A stretch of 64,000 nt of DNA from contig NZ_NFIN01000005.1 in the NCBI RefSeq assembly GCF_002161765.1, positions 110,146 through 174,145 on the forward strand, in the 5' to 3' direction. Positions 35,853-43,067 of this stretch are shown here, one piece after another (the first letter of the stretch is position 1; the number at the start of each line of letters is the position of its first letter). Position numbers and translations under genes: made by a program. This DNA comes from Bacteroides sp. An322 (GTDB lineage: Bacteria; Bacteroidota; Bacteroidia; Bacteroidales; Bacteroidaceae). Below the pieces are notes generated by a model, which saw nothing but the letters and a program-made list of their open reading frames with translations, had not been told where the DNA came from and did not search any database.

Positions 35853-36566
35853 ATGAATTCATTTTTTGCTATGTGTAAACCTAAATCATATAGGCCGACC
35901 GACAAGATGAGCGACTTGATTTGCGACAATTATGCCTTGCTTCAGGTTTTAAGCCGGTTTGGCGTCCCCTTGGGTTTCGGCGATAAGTCGGTCCAAGAGG
36001 TTTGCGATATGAATCATGTGGACTGTTCCACCTTTCTGATTGTAGTCAATTTTCTGATTGAGGAAAACAACCGGATGCAAGACCATATTACGGGGCTTTC
36101 GGTTCCGGCATTGATGGACTATTTGCAACGGGCACATTCTTATTTCCTTGATTTCCAGCTTCCCGGTATCCGGAAGAAGTTGATGGAAGCTATTGATTTT
36201 TCGTTAGCCGACAAAGTGGCTTACCTGATTCTTCAGTTCTTCGATGATTATGTGGGAGAGGTGAGGAAGCACATGGAATACGAGAACGAGAAAGTCTTTA
36301 CCTACGTGCGTGCCCTCCTGAAAGGAGAGAAGCCCGAAGGCTATAGCATCGGGGTCTTTGCCCGTCATCACGATCAGATAAATATCAAACTGACCGAACT
36401 GAAGAACATCATCATTAAATATTATCCCGCAACGGGTGATAATCAATTGCTGAACGCAACGCTATTCGATATATTCAGTTGTGAGGAAGATTTGGCATCA
36501 CACAACAGGGTGGAAGATTACTTGTTCGTTCCTGCCATTATGGAGCTGGAAAAGGAGGTAAAATGA
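35853..36566 (+). CDS. Hemerythrin-like domain protein (RIC/YtfE-like)
   Basis: A 237-residue protein. The N-terminal ~75 residues (YRPTDKMSDLICDNYALLQVLSRFGVPLG ... CDMNHVDCSTFL) look like the ScdA N-terminal domain with its DUF542-type sequence. The remainder is a helical bundle with His residues placed as in hemerythrins: RAHSYFLDFQ, RKHMEYENEKVF, RHHDQINIKL and SHNRVEDYLFVP. Homologues carry a di-iron site and repair iron-sulfur clusters or handle nitric oxide. Start uncertain: 35853 or 35871 (MCKPK); a TTACTTTG box at 35831-35838 is very near. The stop overlaps the next gene by 4 nt (ATGA). Confidence 0.82.
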   Translation: MNSFFAMCKPKSYRPTDKMSDLICDNYALLQVLSRFGVPLGFGDKSVQEVCDMNHVDCSTFLIVVNFLIEENNRMQDHITGLSVPALMDYLQRAHSYFLDFQLPGIRKKLMEAIDFSLADKVAYLILQFFDDYVGEVRKHMEYENEKVFTYVRALLKGEKPEGYSIGVFARHHDQINIKLTELKNIIIKYYPATGDNQLLNATLFDIFSCEEDLASHNRVEDYLFVPAIMELEKEVK

Positions 36567-37171
36567 AATCACAGGAAGTTATATCGGTAGCCATAGCCGA
36601 AACTTCGATCATCGTGCGGAGCGGTCTGGTTTCGGTCTTGAAGCGGTTGCCCGATTTAGATATTCAGACGGTGGAGATTACCTCGAAAGAAGGGCTACAG
36701 CATTGCATGGAGGCGCATAGCCTGCATATTTTGATAATAAACCCGCAATTCGAAGGTTGGTTTGAAGTGGACGCTTGGCGTGAGCATTATCCGCAAGCGG
36801 AAATAAAAGTCGTGGCATTGCTCTGTGCCTTTGTGGATGCCAACCGTTTGAAAGGATATGACGATACGATAAGCCTTTACGATGACATCGAATCGTTGGA
36901 GAAAAAGATTGCGGTCTTGATGAACTTCTCGGAAGACGAGGATGCCGATCAGGACGCTTTGAGCCAGCGTGAAAAAGAAATAATCTGTTGTGTAGTGAGG
37001 GGCATGACCAACAAGGAAATAGCCGAAAAGCTGTACATCTCAGTACATACGGTGATTACGCATCGCCGGAACATAACGCGCAAGTTGCAGATTCATTCTG
37101 CCGCCGGTCTGACCATTTATGCCATAGTGAATAAATTGGTAGAGTTGAGCGAAGTGAAGATGAAGTTATAA
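36563..37171 (+). CDS. LuxR-type regulator with degenerate receiver domain
   Basis: A 202-residue protein. The C-terminal ~65 residues are a clear LuxR/NarL helix-turn-helix (LSQREKEIICCVVRGMTNKE, AEKLYISVHTVITHRRNI). The N-terminal ~120 residues have the layout of a response-regulator receiver but the acidic pocket is ET instead of DD (VAIAETSIIVRSGL) and the phosphoacceptor Asp is Asn (LIINPQF). Phosphorylation is therefore unlikely; regulation may come by protein contact. It is translationally coupled (ATGA) to the hemerythrin gene, whose product is a likely sensor partner. A perfect palindrome AATACCTA/TAGGTATT follows at 37173-37192. Confidence 0.87.
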   Translation: MKSQEVISVAIAETSIIVRSGLVSVLKRLPDLDIQTVEITSKEGLQHCMEAHSLHILIINPQFEGWFEVDAWREHYPQAEIKVVALLCAFVDANRLKGYDDTISLYDDIESLEKKIAVLMNFSEDEDADQDALSQREKEIICCVVRGMTNKEIAEKLYISVHTVITHRRNITRKLQIHSAAGLTIYAIVNKLVELSEVKMKL

Positions 37172-37190
37172 TAATACCTACATATAGGTA

Positions 37191-37221
37191 TTGTGCGGAA
37201 AGAAGAAACCCGCTATCTTTG
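37191..37221 (+). promoter_or_regulatory. Promoter of candidate small RNA 1
   Basis: TTG (37191-37193), 20-nt spacer, -7 box TATCTTTG (37214-37221). It fits the vegetative Bacteroidetes promoter but has no coding sequence directly after it. Confidence 0.6.
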
Positions 37222-37227
37222 CAGCGT

Positions 37228-37336
37228 TAGTCATAGAAATTACGTAAACCACAAAAGTAAAAAGTTAGTTATTAGTTGGGTGCTCCCTGCGAAGTGATTC
37301 GTGGGGAGCACGCGCTTTATGCCTGTTTGTTTTTTC
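37228..37336 (+). ncRNA. Candidate small RNA 1 (about 105 nt)
   Basis: Start placed about 7 nt after the -7 box. The transcript would run through TCATAGAAATTACGTAAACC and end in a hairpin with a perfect 8-bp stem (GTGCTCCC 37280-37287, GGGAGCAC 37304-37311) followed by T-rich sequence (TTTTTT near 37330). No open frame. It shares the landmarks TTTGCA, TCATAG, ATTA, ACAAA and GTTGG-hairpin with the candidate at 38671. It could also be a long leader of the next gene, but that gene has its own promoter. Confidence 0.45.
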
Positions 37337-37356
37337 AAAAAGAATGATTATCTTTG
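37326..37356 (+). promoter_or_regulatory. Promoter of the metallo-beta-lactamase-fold gene
   Basis: TTTG (37326-37329), 19-nt spacer, TATCTTTG (37349-37356). A near-perfect Bacteroidetes promoter. Confidence 0.7.
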
Positions 37357-37410
37357 TTTTTGCTATAGGGAAGATACATTTTAAAAAACAATCTGATTAT
37401 ATGGAAAGCA

Positions 37411-38277
37411 ATGGGAAAATGGAATTACGCATGGTTGGTTTTGGCTGGCGCGTGGATGCTTGGAAGTTGTGGAGGCAATGCGTCCAAGCAAGATTCGGGA
37501 CAAGCGTCAAACGATTCTTCCGAAGTGGGTATCGTGCAGACCCGTCAGGTGGAAGAAGTAAGAGTGACTTGGTTGAAAGACAATGCGGAAGATAAATTAA
37601 TGCCCGCTTCTTTGTTCGCTTCGGCTTCGGATAGCTTGATTAAAAGCCTTTCGCTGGAAGCCGGAATACCTTCTTCCGTCAGTACGTTTTGGGTGGAGAC
37701 CAATGGCATACAAGTGTTGTTTGATGCGGGATATGGAGGAACCGCAGGTCATTTGTTAGCAGGGCTTGATTCGATAGGCGTTGCTCCGGAAGATGTGAAA
37801 TACGTGTATCTTACCCATTTTCATCACGACCATATCGGGGGAATGCTGAATGGCGATAGTGCTGTATTTGCAAATGCCGAGGTATATGCTTCGAAAGCCG
37901 AATACGATGGTTGGATGGCGATGGATGCCGATAAGAAAGCCGAAGTGGAGAAATTGGCGGAGGCATACAAGAATCGTTTGCATTTCTTTGAGTTCGGTGA
38001 TACGCTTCCGGGTAAAGTGGTTGCCTTGAAGGCGGTGGGGCATACTCCGGGACATACAGTTTATCAAGCAGGCAAGCTCTTGATTATAGGTGATTTGATT
38101 CATGGTGCTGCGCTCCAATTGAGGCATCCTGAGATTTGTGCGTCTTTTGACATGAATCAAGAAGAAGCAATCCAGTCGCGTACGCAATTTTTGCAATATG
38201 CTAAAGAAAACGGATTGACATTGGCAGGTATGCATCTTCCAGCTCCTGCATTTATGGCTCCGCCTTTCGACTTTTAG
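37411..38277 (+). CDS. Metallo-beta-lactamase-fold hydrolase, lipoprotein
   Basis: A 288-residue lipoprotein (lipobox LGSC, Cys20). Metal-binding motif THFHHDHIGG (HxHxDH), then the downstream His of VGHTPGHT and the bridging Asp of LIIGDLIHG. The layout is that of the AHL-lactonase/AidC-like or arylsulfatase-like branch of the superfamily, found as exported proteins in Bacteroidetes. Substrate unknown. Start ATG 37411; the nearby ATG at 37401 is out of frame. Single gene with its own strong promoter. Confidence 0.88.
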   Translation: MGKWNYAWLVLAGAWMLGSCGGNASKQDSGQASNDSSEVGIVQTRQVEEVRVTWLKDNAEDKLMPASLFASASDSLIKSLSLEAGIPSSVSTFWVETNGIQVLFDAGYGGTAGHLLAGLDSIGVAPEDVKYVYLTHFHHDHIGGMLNGDSAVFANAEVYASKAEYDGWMAMDADKKAEVEKLAEAYKNRLHFFEFGDTLPGKVVALKAVGHTPGHTVYQAGKLLIIGDLIHGAALQLRHPEICASFDMNQEEAIQSRTQFLQYAKENGLTLAGMHLPAPAFMAPPFDF

Positions 38278-38340
38278 AAAAAAGGAGTGTAACGTGTGTG
38301 GTATAGTTGCTTGTAAAAACCGCGGTTATGTAGATAAATA

Positions 38341-38421
38341 AACGAAGCAGGGTTCGATGGCTGATGAAGCCTGCTTCGTTGGCTGATGCATACGGCTTCG
38401 AAAGCCATCGAAGCCGTATGC
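38341..38421. repeat. Two tandem hairpins of a GGCTGATG/GAAGCC repeat family
   Basis: AACGAAGCAGG (38341-38351) pairs with CCTGCTTCGTT (38370-38380), and GCATACGGCTTCG (38388-38400) with CGAAGCCGTATGC (38409-38421); both stems are perfect. The segment TTCGTTGGCTGATGCA recurs exactly at about 49615-49630 with the same GCATACGG/CCGTATG parts. It may also terminate the preceding gene. Confidence 0.6.
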
Positions 38422-38634
38422 ATTTTGGTATGCTTATATGAGGCAAAAATATAGAAAAAAGAAAAAGCGAAAGTGGCGATAGGTTGTGGAGAATCATTTA
38501 TGTAACTTCTGATATTGCAGATTAAAGTGAAGCATCTTTGGTGTTTAGATTGAATTTCTTTTATTAAAAAGTGTATATTTATAGAGTGTGTTCTTAAAAA
38601 GAGTTATAATACATGGCTTTTAGGAATGTTTCTA

Positions 38635-38664
38635 TTGCAGGAATAAAATAAATAATTACCTTTG
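38635..38664 (+). promoter_or_regulatory. Promoter of candidate small RNA 2
   Basis: TTG (38635-38637), 19-nt spacer, TACCTTTG (38657-38664). A consensus vegetative promoter with no gene downstream on this strand. Confidence 0.7.
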
Positions 38665-38670
38665 CAATGT

Positions 38671-38732
38671 GTTTTTCATAGTATTAGATTTAAGGTTAAC
38701 AAAGGTTGGAGTACAGCGGTACTCCTTTTTTT
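38671..38732 (+). ncRNA. Candidate small RNA 2 (about 60 nt)
   Basis: Delimited by a consensus promoter and a perfect intrinsic terminator: GGAGTAC (38708-38714), loop AGCG, GTACTCC (38719-38725), seven T (38726-38732). No start codon with an open frame lies inside, and the next gene is on the opposite strand, so it is a stand-alone transcription unit. The body TCATAGTATTAGATTTAAGG resembles candidate 1. It may belong to a known Bacteroidales RNA family; this cannot be settled by eye. The rest of 38278-38807 is AT-rich and empty apart from the hairpins at 38341-38421. Confidence 0.7.
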
Positions 38733-38807
38733 ATGTCCGCATGTACAGTTTGAGTAGAATTTGAATCGGGTTTGAAATCAAAGTTTCATTATTAATGCAT
38801 TATTTGT

Positions 38808-39143
38808 TTACTCTAAATTATCCTTTTCAATTCTCAATTTTCTATTTTCAATTAAAAGGTGCTTCAGGGCAGACCAAGGGTGATAGAGCAACATACGAGG
38901 ACCGGCGTAGCGCATGACGGTACGTATCTGTTCGCGCATACGGGGGCTGTAGCAATGGACGGGGCATTGCTTGCAGGTGGGTTTCCCTTCGCCGTACCGG
39001 CAATGCGAAAGGCGTGCGTGAGCATACTCTAACAGGGCTTTGCAATGGGGGCAAAGCGTGCCGTTGCCTTCTTTGTGCCGGCAATAGAGGGCAATCATTT
39101 GCGCTACGACACGCTTTTCTTGTTCGATTCGTGAGCGGCTCAT
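38808..39143 (-). CDS. YgbA-like (nitrous oxide-stimulated promoter family) protein
   Basis: A 111-residue protein with Cys-rich core: GTLCPHCKALLEYAHARLSHC and PTCKQCPVHCY, followed by REQIRTVMRYAGPRMLLYHP. These are the signatures of the YgbA family (PF11756), which in enterobacteria is under NO-responsive NsrR control and helps recovery from nitrosative stress. The ATG at 39143 overlaps the acetyltransferase stop (ATGA), which fixes the start; a longer frame to 39203 is unlikely. Cys clusters suggest metal or Fe-S binding (inference). Confidence 0.85.
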   Translation of the reverse strand: MSRSRIEQEKRVVAQMIALYCRHKEGNGTLCPHCKALLEYAHARLSHCRYGEGKPTCKQCPVHCYSPRMREQIRTVMRYAGPRMLLYHPWSALKHLLIENRKLRIEKDNLE

Positions 39144-39760
39144 TGTTCTTGGGCGTGATGGATGATTCGGTCTTTCTCTGTAATGGGGCGCAGGGGACGG
39201 CACGGGTTTCCAGCAGCTAACGTGTCCGAAGGGATGTCGCGGGTGACTACGCTTCCGGCGCCTATCACCACACGGTCGCCTATGGTCACGCCTCCGCAGA
39301 TGACTACGTTGCTCGCTATCCAGCAGTCGTTCCCGATGGTGATGGGACGGGCGTATTCCCGGTCGTGCATCTTGCCTTCCGCATCGGAAAACATACGCCG
39401 CTCATCCGCTACGAGGGGATGTACGGGGGTAGCAAGGGTGCAATTGGGTCCGAAATAGACGTTGTCGCCTATCGTTACAGGACACGAGTCGAGTACGGTC
39501 AGGTTGAAATTGGCATAGAAGTTCTTGCCCGTTTTCGTGAACGCGCCATAGTCGAAGTATATCGGCCCTTGCAGGTAGCATCCGTCCGCATGGTGTGGAA
39601 GAAGCTCGTCGATAATCCGTTGGCGTTTTTCCTCGTCGGTGTCATACGTGGCGTTATAGTCTTGTGAGAGCTTGTGGGCTTTAGCGCGTATTCCGGCAAG
39701 TTCCGGGTCGGCGGGGTCGTAAAGTTCGCCCGCCAGCATCTTTTCTTTTTCGGTTTTCAT
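39140..39760 (-). CDS. Maltose/galactoside O-acetyltransferase family protein
   Basis: A 206-residue left-handed beta-helix acetyltransferase. N-terminal maltose-acetyltransferase cap (KEKMLAGELYDPADPELAGIRAKAHKLSQDYN), hexapeptide repeats (VTIGDNVYFGPNCTLATPVHP, with the catalytic His in the TPVHP segment; ITIGNDCWIASNVVICGGVTIGDRVVIGAGSVVTRDIP). It transfers acetyl from acetyl-CoA to a sugar hydroxyl. The true acceptor is unknown. Coupled with the YgbA-like gene by a 4-nt overlap. Confidence 0.92.
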   Translation of the reverse strand: MKTEKEKMLAGELYDPADPELAGIRAKAHKLSQDYNATYDTDEEKRQRIIDELLPHHADGCYLQGPIYFDYGAFTKTGKNFYANFNLTVLDSCPVTIGDNVYFGPNCTLATPVHPLVADERRMFSDAEGKMHDREYARPITIGNDCWIASNVVICGGVTIGDRVVIGAGSVVTRDIPSDTLAAGNPCRPLRPITEKDRIIHHAQEQ

Positions 39761-39773
39761 AAAAATAAATTTG

Positions 39774-39890
39774 AACGTGGAGGCGCAAAAGCGCGGAGAT
39801 TTTTATTTGTTTACAATTTACTATTTGACATAAAATCGTACTTCGTAAATCGAAAAATAGTAAATCTTTGCGCTTTTGCGCCTCTGCGTT
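39774..39890. repeat. Octamer-arm inverted repeat with 57-nt core (copy G)
   Basis: Arms 39774-39798 and 39866-39890 (units GCGCAAAA, GCGCGGAG). The core at 39811-39867 is the same as in the copy at 25203 with one visible difference. It lies upstream of the acetyltransferase gene; the remainder of 39761-40085 is the pfkA leader region. Confidence 0.8.
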
Positions 39891-40024
39891 TGATTGAAAT
39901 AATTTGTCAGGCGAAGATAACGAAAATTACGGAAGGCTCAAAGATGCGCTTGGGCAGAGGGGGAAAAATTACGGCATTTTATATATTTTATACTTACGGA
40001 TTACACGTTTCGCCGTGAATGTCT

Positions 40025-40032
40025 TACTTTTG
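40025..40032 (+). promoter_or_regulatory. Possible -7 box of pfkA
   Basis: TACTTTTG matches TAnnTTTG, 53 nt upstream of the start codon. No good -33 element. Confidence 0.4.
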
Positions 40033-40085
40033 GGGTGCGTTTCCCAAGAGGGCGCATAAGATTTAACTAACTAAAGATAAGACGT

Positions 40086-41066
40086 ATGAAACAGATTAAG
40101 TGTATCGGAATCCTGACATCGGGCGGCGATGCTTCGGGGATGAACGCCGCTATCCGTGCGGTGACTCGGAGTGCCATTTTCCATGGCTATTCCGTGAAGG
40201 GAATCTATCGCGGTTATGAGGGATTAATCCGGAATGAAATCAAGGACCTTACTACGCAGGACGTGAGCAGCATCATTCAGCGCGGGGGTACGATATTGAA
40301 AACTGCCCGTTCGAAGGACTTCATGACGCCGGAAGGGCGCAAGGTGGCGTATGATAATATGGTGGCGGCAGGTATCGATGCGTTAGTGATTATCGGCGGG
40401 AACGGCTCGCTCACGGGCGCGCTTACTTTTGCCCAGGAATTTAACGTGCCTTGCATCGGTTTGCCGGGCACGATTGACAATGACCTGTACGGGACGGACT
40501 CGACCATCGGCTATGATACGGCGTTGAACACCATTGTGGAATGTGTGGACAAGATACGTGATACCGCCACTTCGCACGACCGTATTTTCTTCGTGGAAGT
40601 GATGGGGCGCGATGCCGGGTTCTTGGCTCAGAACAGCGCGATAGCTTCGGGTGCAGAGGCGGCTATCATTCCCGAAGACCAAACCGACGTAGACCAGTTA
40701 GAGCAATTCATCGGGCGTGGCTTCCGCAAGTCGAAGAACAGCAGTATAGTGATTGTGTCCGAGTCGCCGAAGGACGGAGGGGCGATGCATTACGCTGAGC
40801 GTGTGAAGAAGGAATACCCCCAATACGACGTGCGTGTCACCATCTTAGGGCATTTGCAACGGGGCGGTTCTCCGAGTGCGTACGACCGTATCTTGGCAAG
40901 CCGCTTGGGAGTGGGCGCCATCGAGGCGTTGCTCGAGGACCAGCGGAACGTGATGATTGGCATCCGCAATGATAAGGTGGTGTATGTGCCTTTCAGTGAA
41001 GCCATTAAGAAAGACAAACCGCTCGACAAGTCGCTGATTCAGGTGCTCGATGAGCTTTCGATTTGA
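40086..41066 (+). CDS. pfkA: ATP-dependent 6-phosphofructokinase
   Basis: A 326-residue glycolytic kinase of the bacterial A type. Motifs: [18 protein letters not shown] (ATP site), GNGSLTGA, the catalytic [19 protein letters not shown] with the GTIDND core, [11 protein letters not shown] (fructose-6-phosphate site) and [20 protein letters not shown] with Gly after GG (not Asp) is as in ATP-using forms. It phosphorylates fructose-6-phosphate in the cytoplasm. Length is the family norm. Monocistronic, followed by an inverted repeat. Confidence 0.96.
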   Translation: MKQIKCIGILTSGGDASGMNAAIRAVTRSAIFHGYSVKGIYRGYEGLIRNEIKDLTTQDVSSIIQRGGTILKTARSKDFMTPEGRKVAYDNMVAAGIDALVIIGGNGSLTGALTFAQEFNVPCIGLPGTIDNDLYGTDSTIGYDTALNTIVECVDKIRDTATSHDRIFFVEVMGRDAGFLAQNSAIASGAEAAIIPEDQTDVDQLEQFIGRGFRKSKNSSIVIVSESPKDGGAMHYAERVKKEYPQYDVRVTILGHLQRGGSPSAYDRILASRLGVGAIEALLEDQRNVMIGIRNDKVVYVPFSEAIKKDKPLDKSLIQVLDELSI

Positions 41067-41073
41067 TATAATC

Positions 41074-41193
41074 AAAACGCAGAGACGCAAAGGTGCAGAG
41101 TTTTACTATTTTCCGGTTTGCAAAATACGATTTTATGTCAAATAGTAAATTGTAAATAAATAAAATCTTTGCGTTTTTGCGTCTCTGCGTTTT
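41074..41193. repeat. Octamer-arm inverted repeat with core, inverted orientation (copy H)
   Basis: Arms 41074-41100 and 41167-41193 (ACGCAGAG/ACGCAAAG/GTGCAGAG). Read on the minus strand, the inner part contains the TTACAATTTACTATTTGACA core shared with the copies at 25.2 and 39.8 kb. It lies between convergent genes pfkA and the HAD phosphatase, where it could act as a terminator for both. Confidence 0.8.
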
Positions 41194-41197
41194 TATT

Positions 41198-41851
41198 TCA
41201 TCCAATAAGGTAATCCAGCAATGCTTCGGGTGTATCGGCGATGAATGCCGGATGGTAGGCTTCTAGCTCGGTGCGCGGGCGGAATCCCCAGGCGGCGCCG
41301 ATGGTTTCCACTTTGGCATTGATGCCCGTCTGCATGTCTACGCCTGAATCTCCGATGTAAGCGGTTTCTTCGGGTTGTGCCCCTGCGGCTTGCATGATTT
41401 CAAACACTACGTCGGGAGCGGGTTTGACGGGTACGTTCTCCCGTTGTCCGAAGATGCGGATGAAACCGATTTGCGGGAAATAGTGCTTGATAAGCTTTTC
41501 GGTGGCTTCCTGATACTTGTTCGAGGCTACGGCAAGCGATACGCCTTCGGCTTGAAGGGATTCGAGCACATGGGTGATTCCCGGATAAGGGCGGCTCAGG
41601 TCGGCGTTGTGCATATTATAATAAGGTATGAAAAGCGAGCGTATCTTCCGGATGTTTTCTTCGCTTCGTTCGCTTTCGGGCAAGGCGCGTTCGAATAGTT
41701 TGTTGATTCCGTTTCCTACGAAGAAGCGGTAGGCATCGGTATCGTGCAGGGGATATCCGCAAGCCTTGAGCGCATAGTTGGTGGCTCCGGCAAGGTCGGC
41801 GATGGTGTTGATGAGGGTTCCGTCTAAATCGAATATAACCAGTTTTTTCAT
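41198..41851 (-). CDS. HAD-family phosphatase, phosphoglycolate phosphatase-like
   Basis: A 217-residue HAD hydrolase. Motif I FDLDGTLINT (nucleophile and acid/base Asp), motif II AVASNKYQEA, motif III Lys in VPVKPAPDVV, motif IV YIGDSGVDMQTG. The four-helix cap between motifs I and II is of the Gph/PGMB type (subfamily IA). Phosphoglycolate phosphatase is the nearest named activity, but the substrate cannot be told from sequence. The ATG at 41851 is preferred; an in-frame TTG 12 nt upstream exists. Confidence 0.9.
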   Translation of the reverse strand: MKKLVIFDLDGTLINTIADLAGATNYALKACGYPLHDTDAYRFFVGNGINKLFERALPESERSEENIRKIRSLFIPYYNMHNADLSRPYPGITHVLESLQAEGVSLAVASNKYQEATEKLIKHYFPQIGFIRIFGQRENVPVKPAPDVVFEIMQAAGAQPEETAYIGDSGVDMQTGINAKVETIGAAWGFRPRTELEAYHPAFIADTPEALLDYLIG

Positions 41852-41987
41852 TTTGTGTGTCAAGTTTGTATTTACGTTTGCAAAGATACGATTTTATATT
41901 CGATTTATTTACAGAAAAGTAATACGTTATACATTATGTTGTAACATGGAATGCGGACTTTTGGGAAGTCTTAAAAACATAAAAGAT

Positions 41988-42188
41988 ATGAATGTAACGA
42001 TTCCTTTTTCAGAAAATTATGTGTTAGAGTGTACTGCTGACGGCGGGTATTATGCTTATTTGTCTGGTTATGAACAGTGTTGTGCTTACGGGGAGACAGA
42101 AGATGACGCTTTGGCGAATCTTCAGGATGTGGCTGAAGAATATTTCAATGAAATAGCCTTATTGTATAGGATAGATGACGCCAGTTGA
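41988..42188 (+). CDS. HicB-like small protein without adjacent HicA
   Basis: A 66-residue acidic protein, MNVTIPFSENYVLECTADGG then YYAYLSGYEQCCAYGETEDDALANLQD. The pattern (short strand, GYYAYLxGYxxCxxYGxTxxDAxxNL) is that of the HicB partial RNase-H-like antitoxin fold. No HicA toxin frame with its typical KR...HRxFxHP sequence is seen on either side, and no DNA-binding tail is present. An upstream in-frame ATG at 41946 is possible. Could be a stand-alone HicB-fold protein of unknown role. Confidence 0.6.
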   Translation: MNVTIPFSENYVLECTADGGYYAYLSGYEQCCAYGETEDDALANLQDVAEEYFNEIALLYRIDDAS

Positions 42189-42260
42189 GAAAATTTTCTT
42201 GCATTATGTTGCATAATAATAAAAATGTGTTTTTCTTTGTAATGAATTAAATCGGCAGAT

Positions 42261-43067
42261 ATGATGAACATGAGACCGCATTACCGTACGGTGGTGCTTT
42301 CGGATATCCATTTGGGGACTTCTCATTCGAAAGTGGATCAAGTGAGCGATTTTCTGAGTGCTGTAGATTGTGACCGGCTGATATTGAACGGTGATATTAT
42401 TGACGGCTGGAGTTTGAAGAAGTCCGGCGTGCGTAAGTGGAAGCCCGAACATACTCGCTTTTTTAAGATATTGATGAAGATGATGGAGAAATGTGGGACG
42501 GAGATTATCTATGTGCGGGGAAATCATGATGACTTTTTGGATAGCTTGATTCCGTTGCAATTCGCTAATTTGCACATTGTGAAGGATTATATTTTGGAAA
42601 GCAACGGAAAGCATTATTTCGTAACCCATGGGGATGTGTTTGATAAGGTCACATCGGGCATGAAATGGCTGGCGAAGCTGGGCGATATCGGTTATACTTT
42701 ATTGCTGGAGATGAACAGCATTTATAATAAATACCGTCTGAAACAAGGTAAGCCGTATTATTCTTTGTCGCAGGCTATCAAGCAGAAGGTAAAACAAGCC
42801 GTATCGTATATCTCCGATTTTGAAGCCGTATTGGTAGAATTTGCACGTAGCCGGAAATGCGAAGGCGTAATATGCGGGCATATTCATCATCCGGAAGACC
42901 GGACGGTAGACGGCATTCATTATTTAAATTCGGGCGATTGGGTGGAAACGCTTTCTGCCCTTACCGAAGACGGAGAAGGCCGTTGGAGGGTAGTGTATTA
43001 TACCGAAGCAATGAAATTAAAGAAAGAAAAAGAATCAGTATTATCAATTATACCTGTTGCGTCATGA
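42261..43067 (+). CDS. LpxH-like metallophosphoesterase
   Basis: A 268-residue calcineurin-fold phosphoesterase. Metal-binding motifs: VVLSDIHLG, ILNGDIIDGW, VRGNHDD, FVTHGDVFD and ICGHIHHP. The closest named relatives are UDP-2,3-diacylglucosamine pyrophosphatases; this branch (with GDVFDKVTSGMKWLAKLGD) is often annotated so in Bacteroidetes, but its role in lipid A synthesis is not proven. Its stop overlaps the next gene's start (ATGA), pairing it with a glycosyltransferase, which suggests a joint role in a nucleotide-sugar or glycolipid pathway. Confidence 0.85.
   Translation: MMNMRPHYRTVVLSDIHLGTSHSKVDQVSDFLSAVDCDRLILNGDIIDGWSLKKSGVRKWKPEHTRFFKILMKMMEKCGTEIIYVRGNHDDFLDSLIPLQFANLHIVKDYILESNGKHYFVTHGDVFDKVTSGMKWLAKLGDIGYTLLLEMNSIYNKYRLKQGKPYYSLSQAIKQKVKQAVSYISDFEAVLVEFARSRKCEGVICGHIHHPEDRTVDGIHYLNSGDWVETLSALTEDGEGRWRVVYYTEAMKLKKEKESVLSIIPVAS

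Noticed and set aside
41946..41987. Longer start for the HicB-like protein (ATG at 41946)
   Set aside because: The added residues do not fit the family start; the ATG at 41988 gives MNVTIPF, the normal first strand.
42857..43063. N-terminal extension of the glycosyltransferase frame
   Set aside because: Lies within the phosphoesterase gene; the ATGA overlap at 43064 gives a family-typical start.
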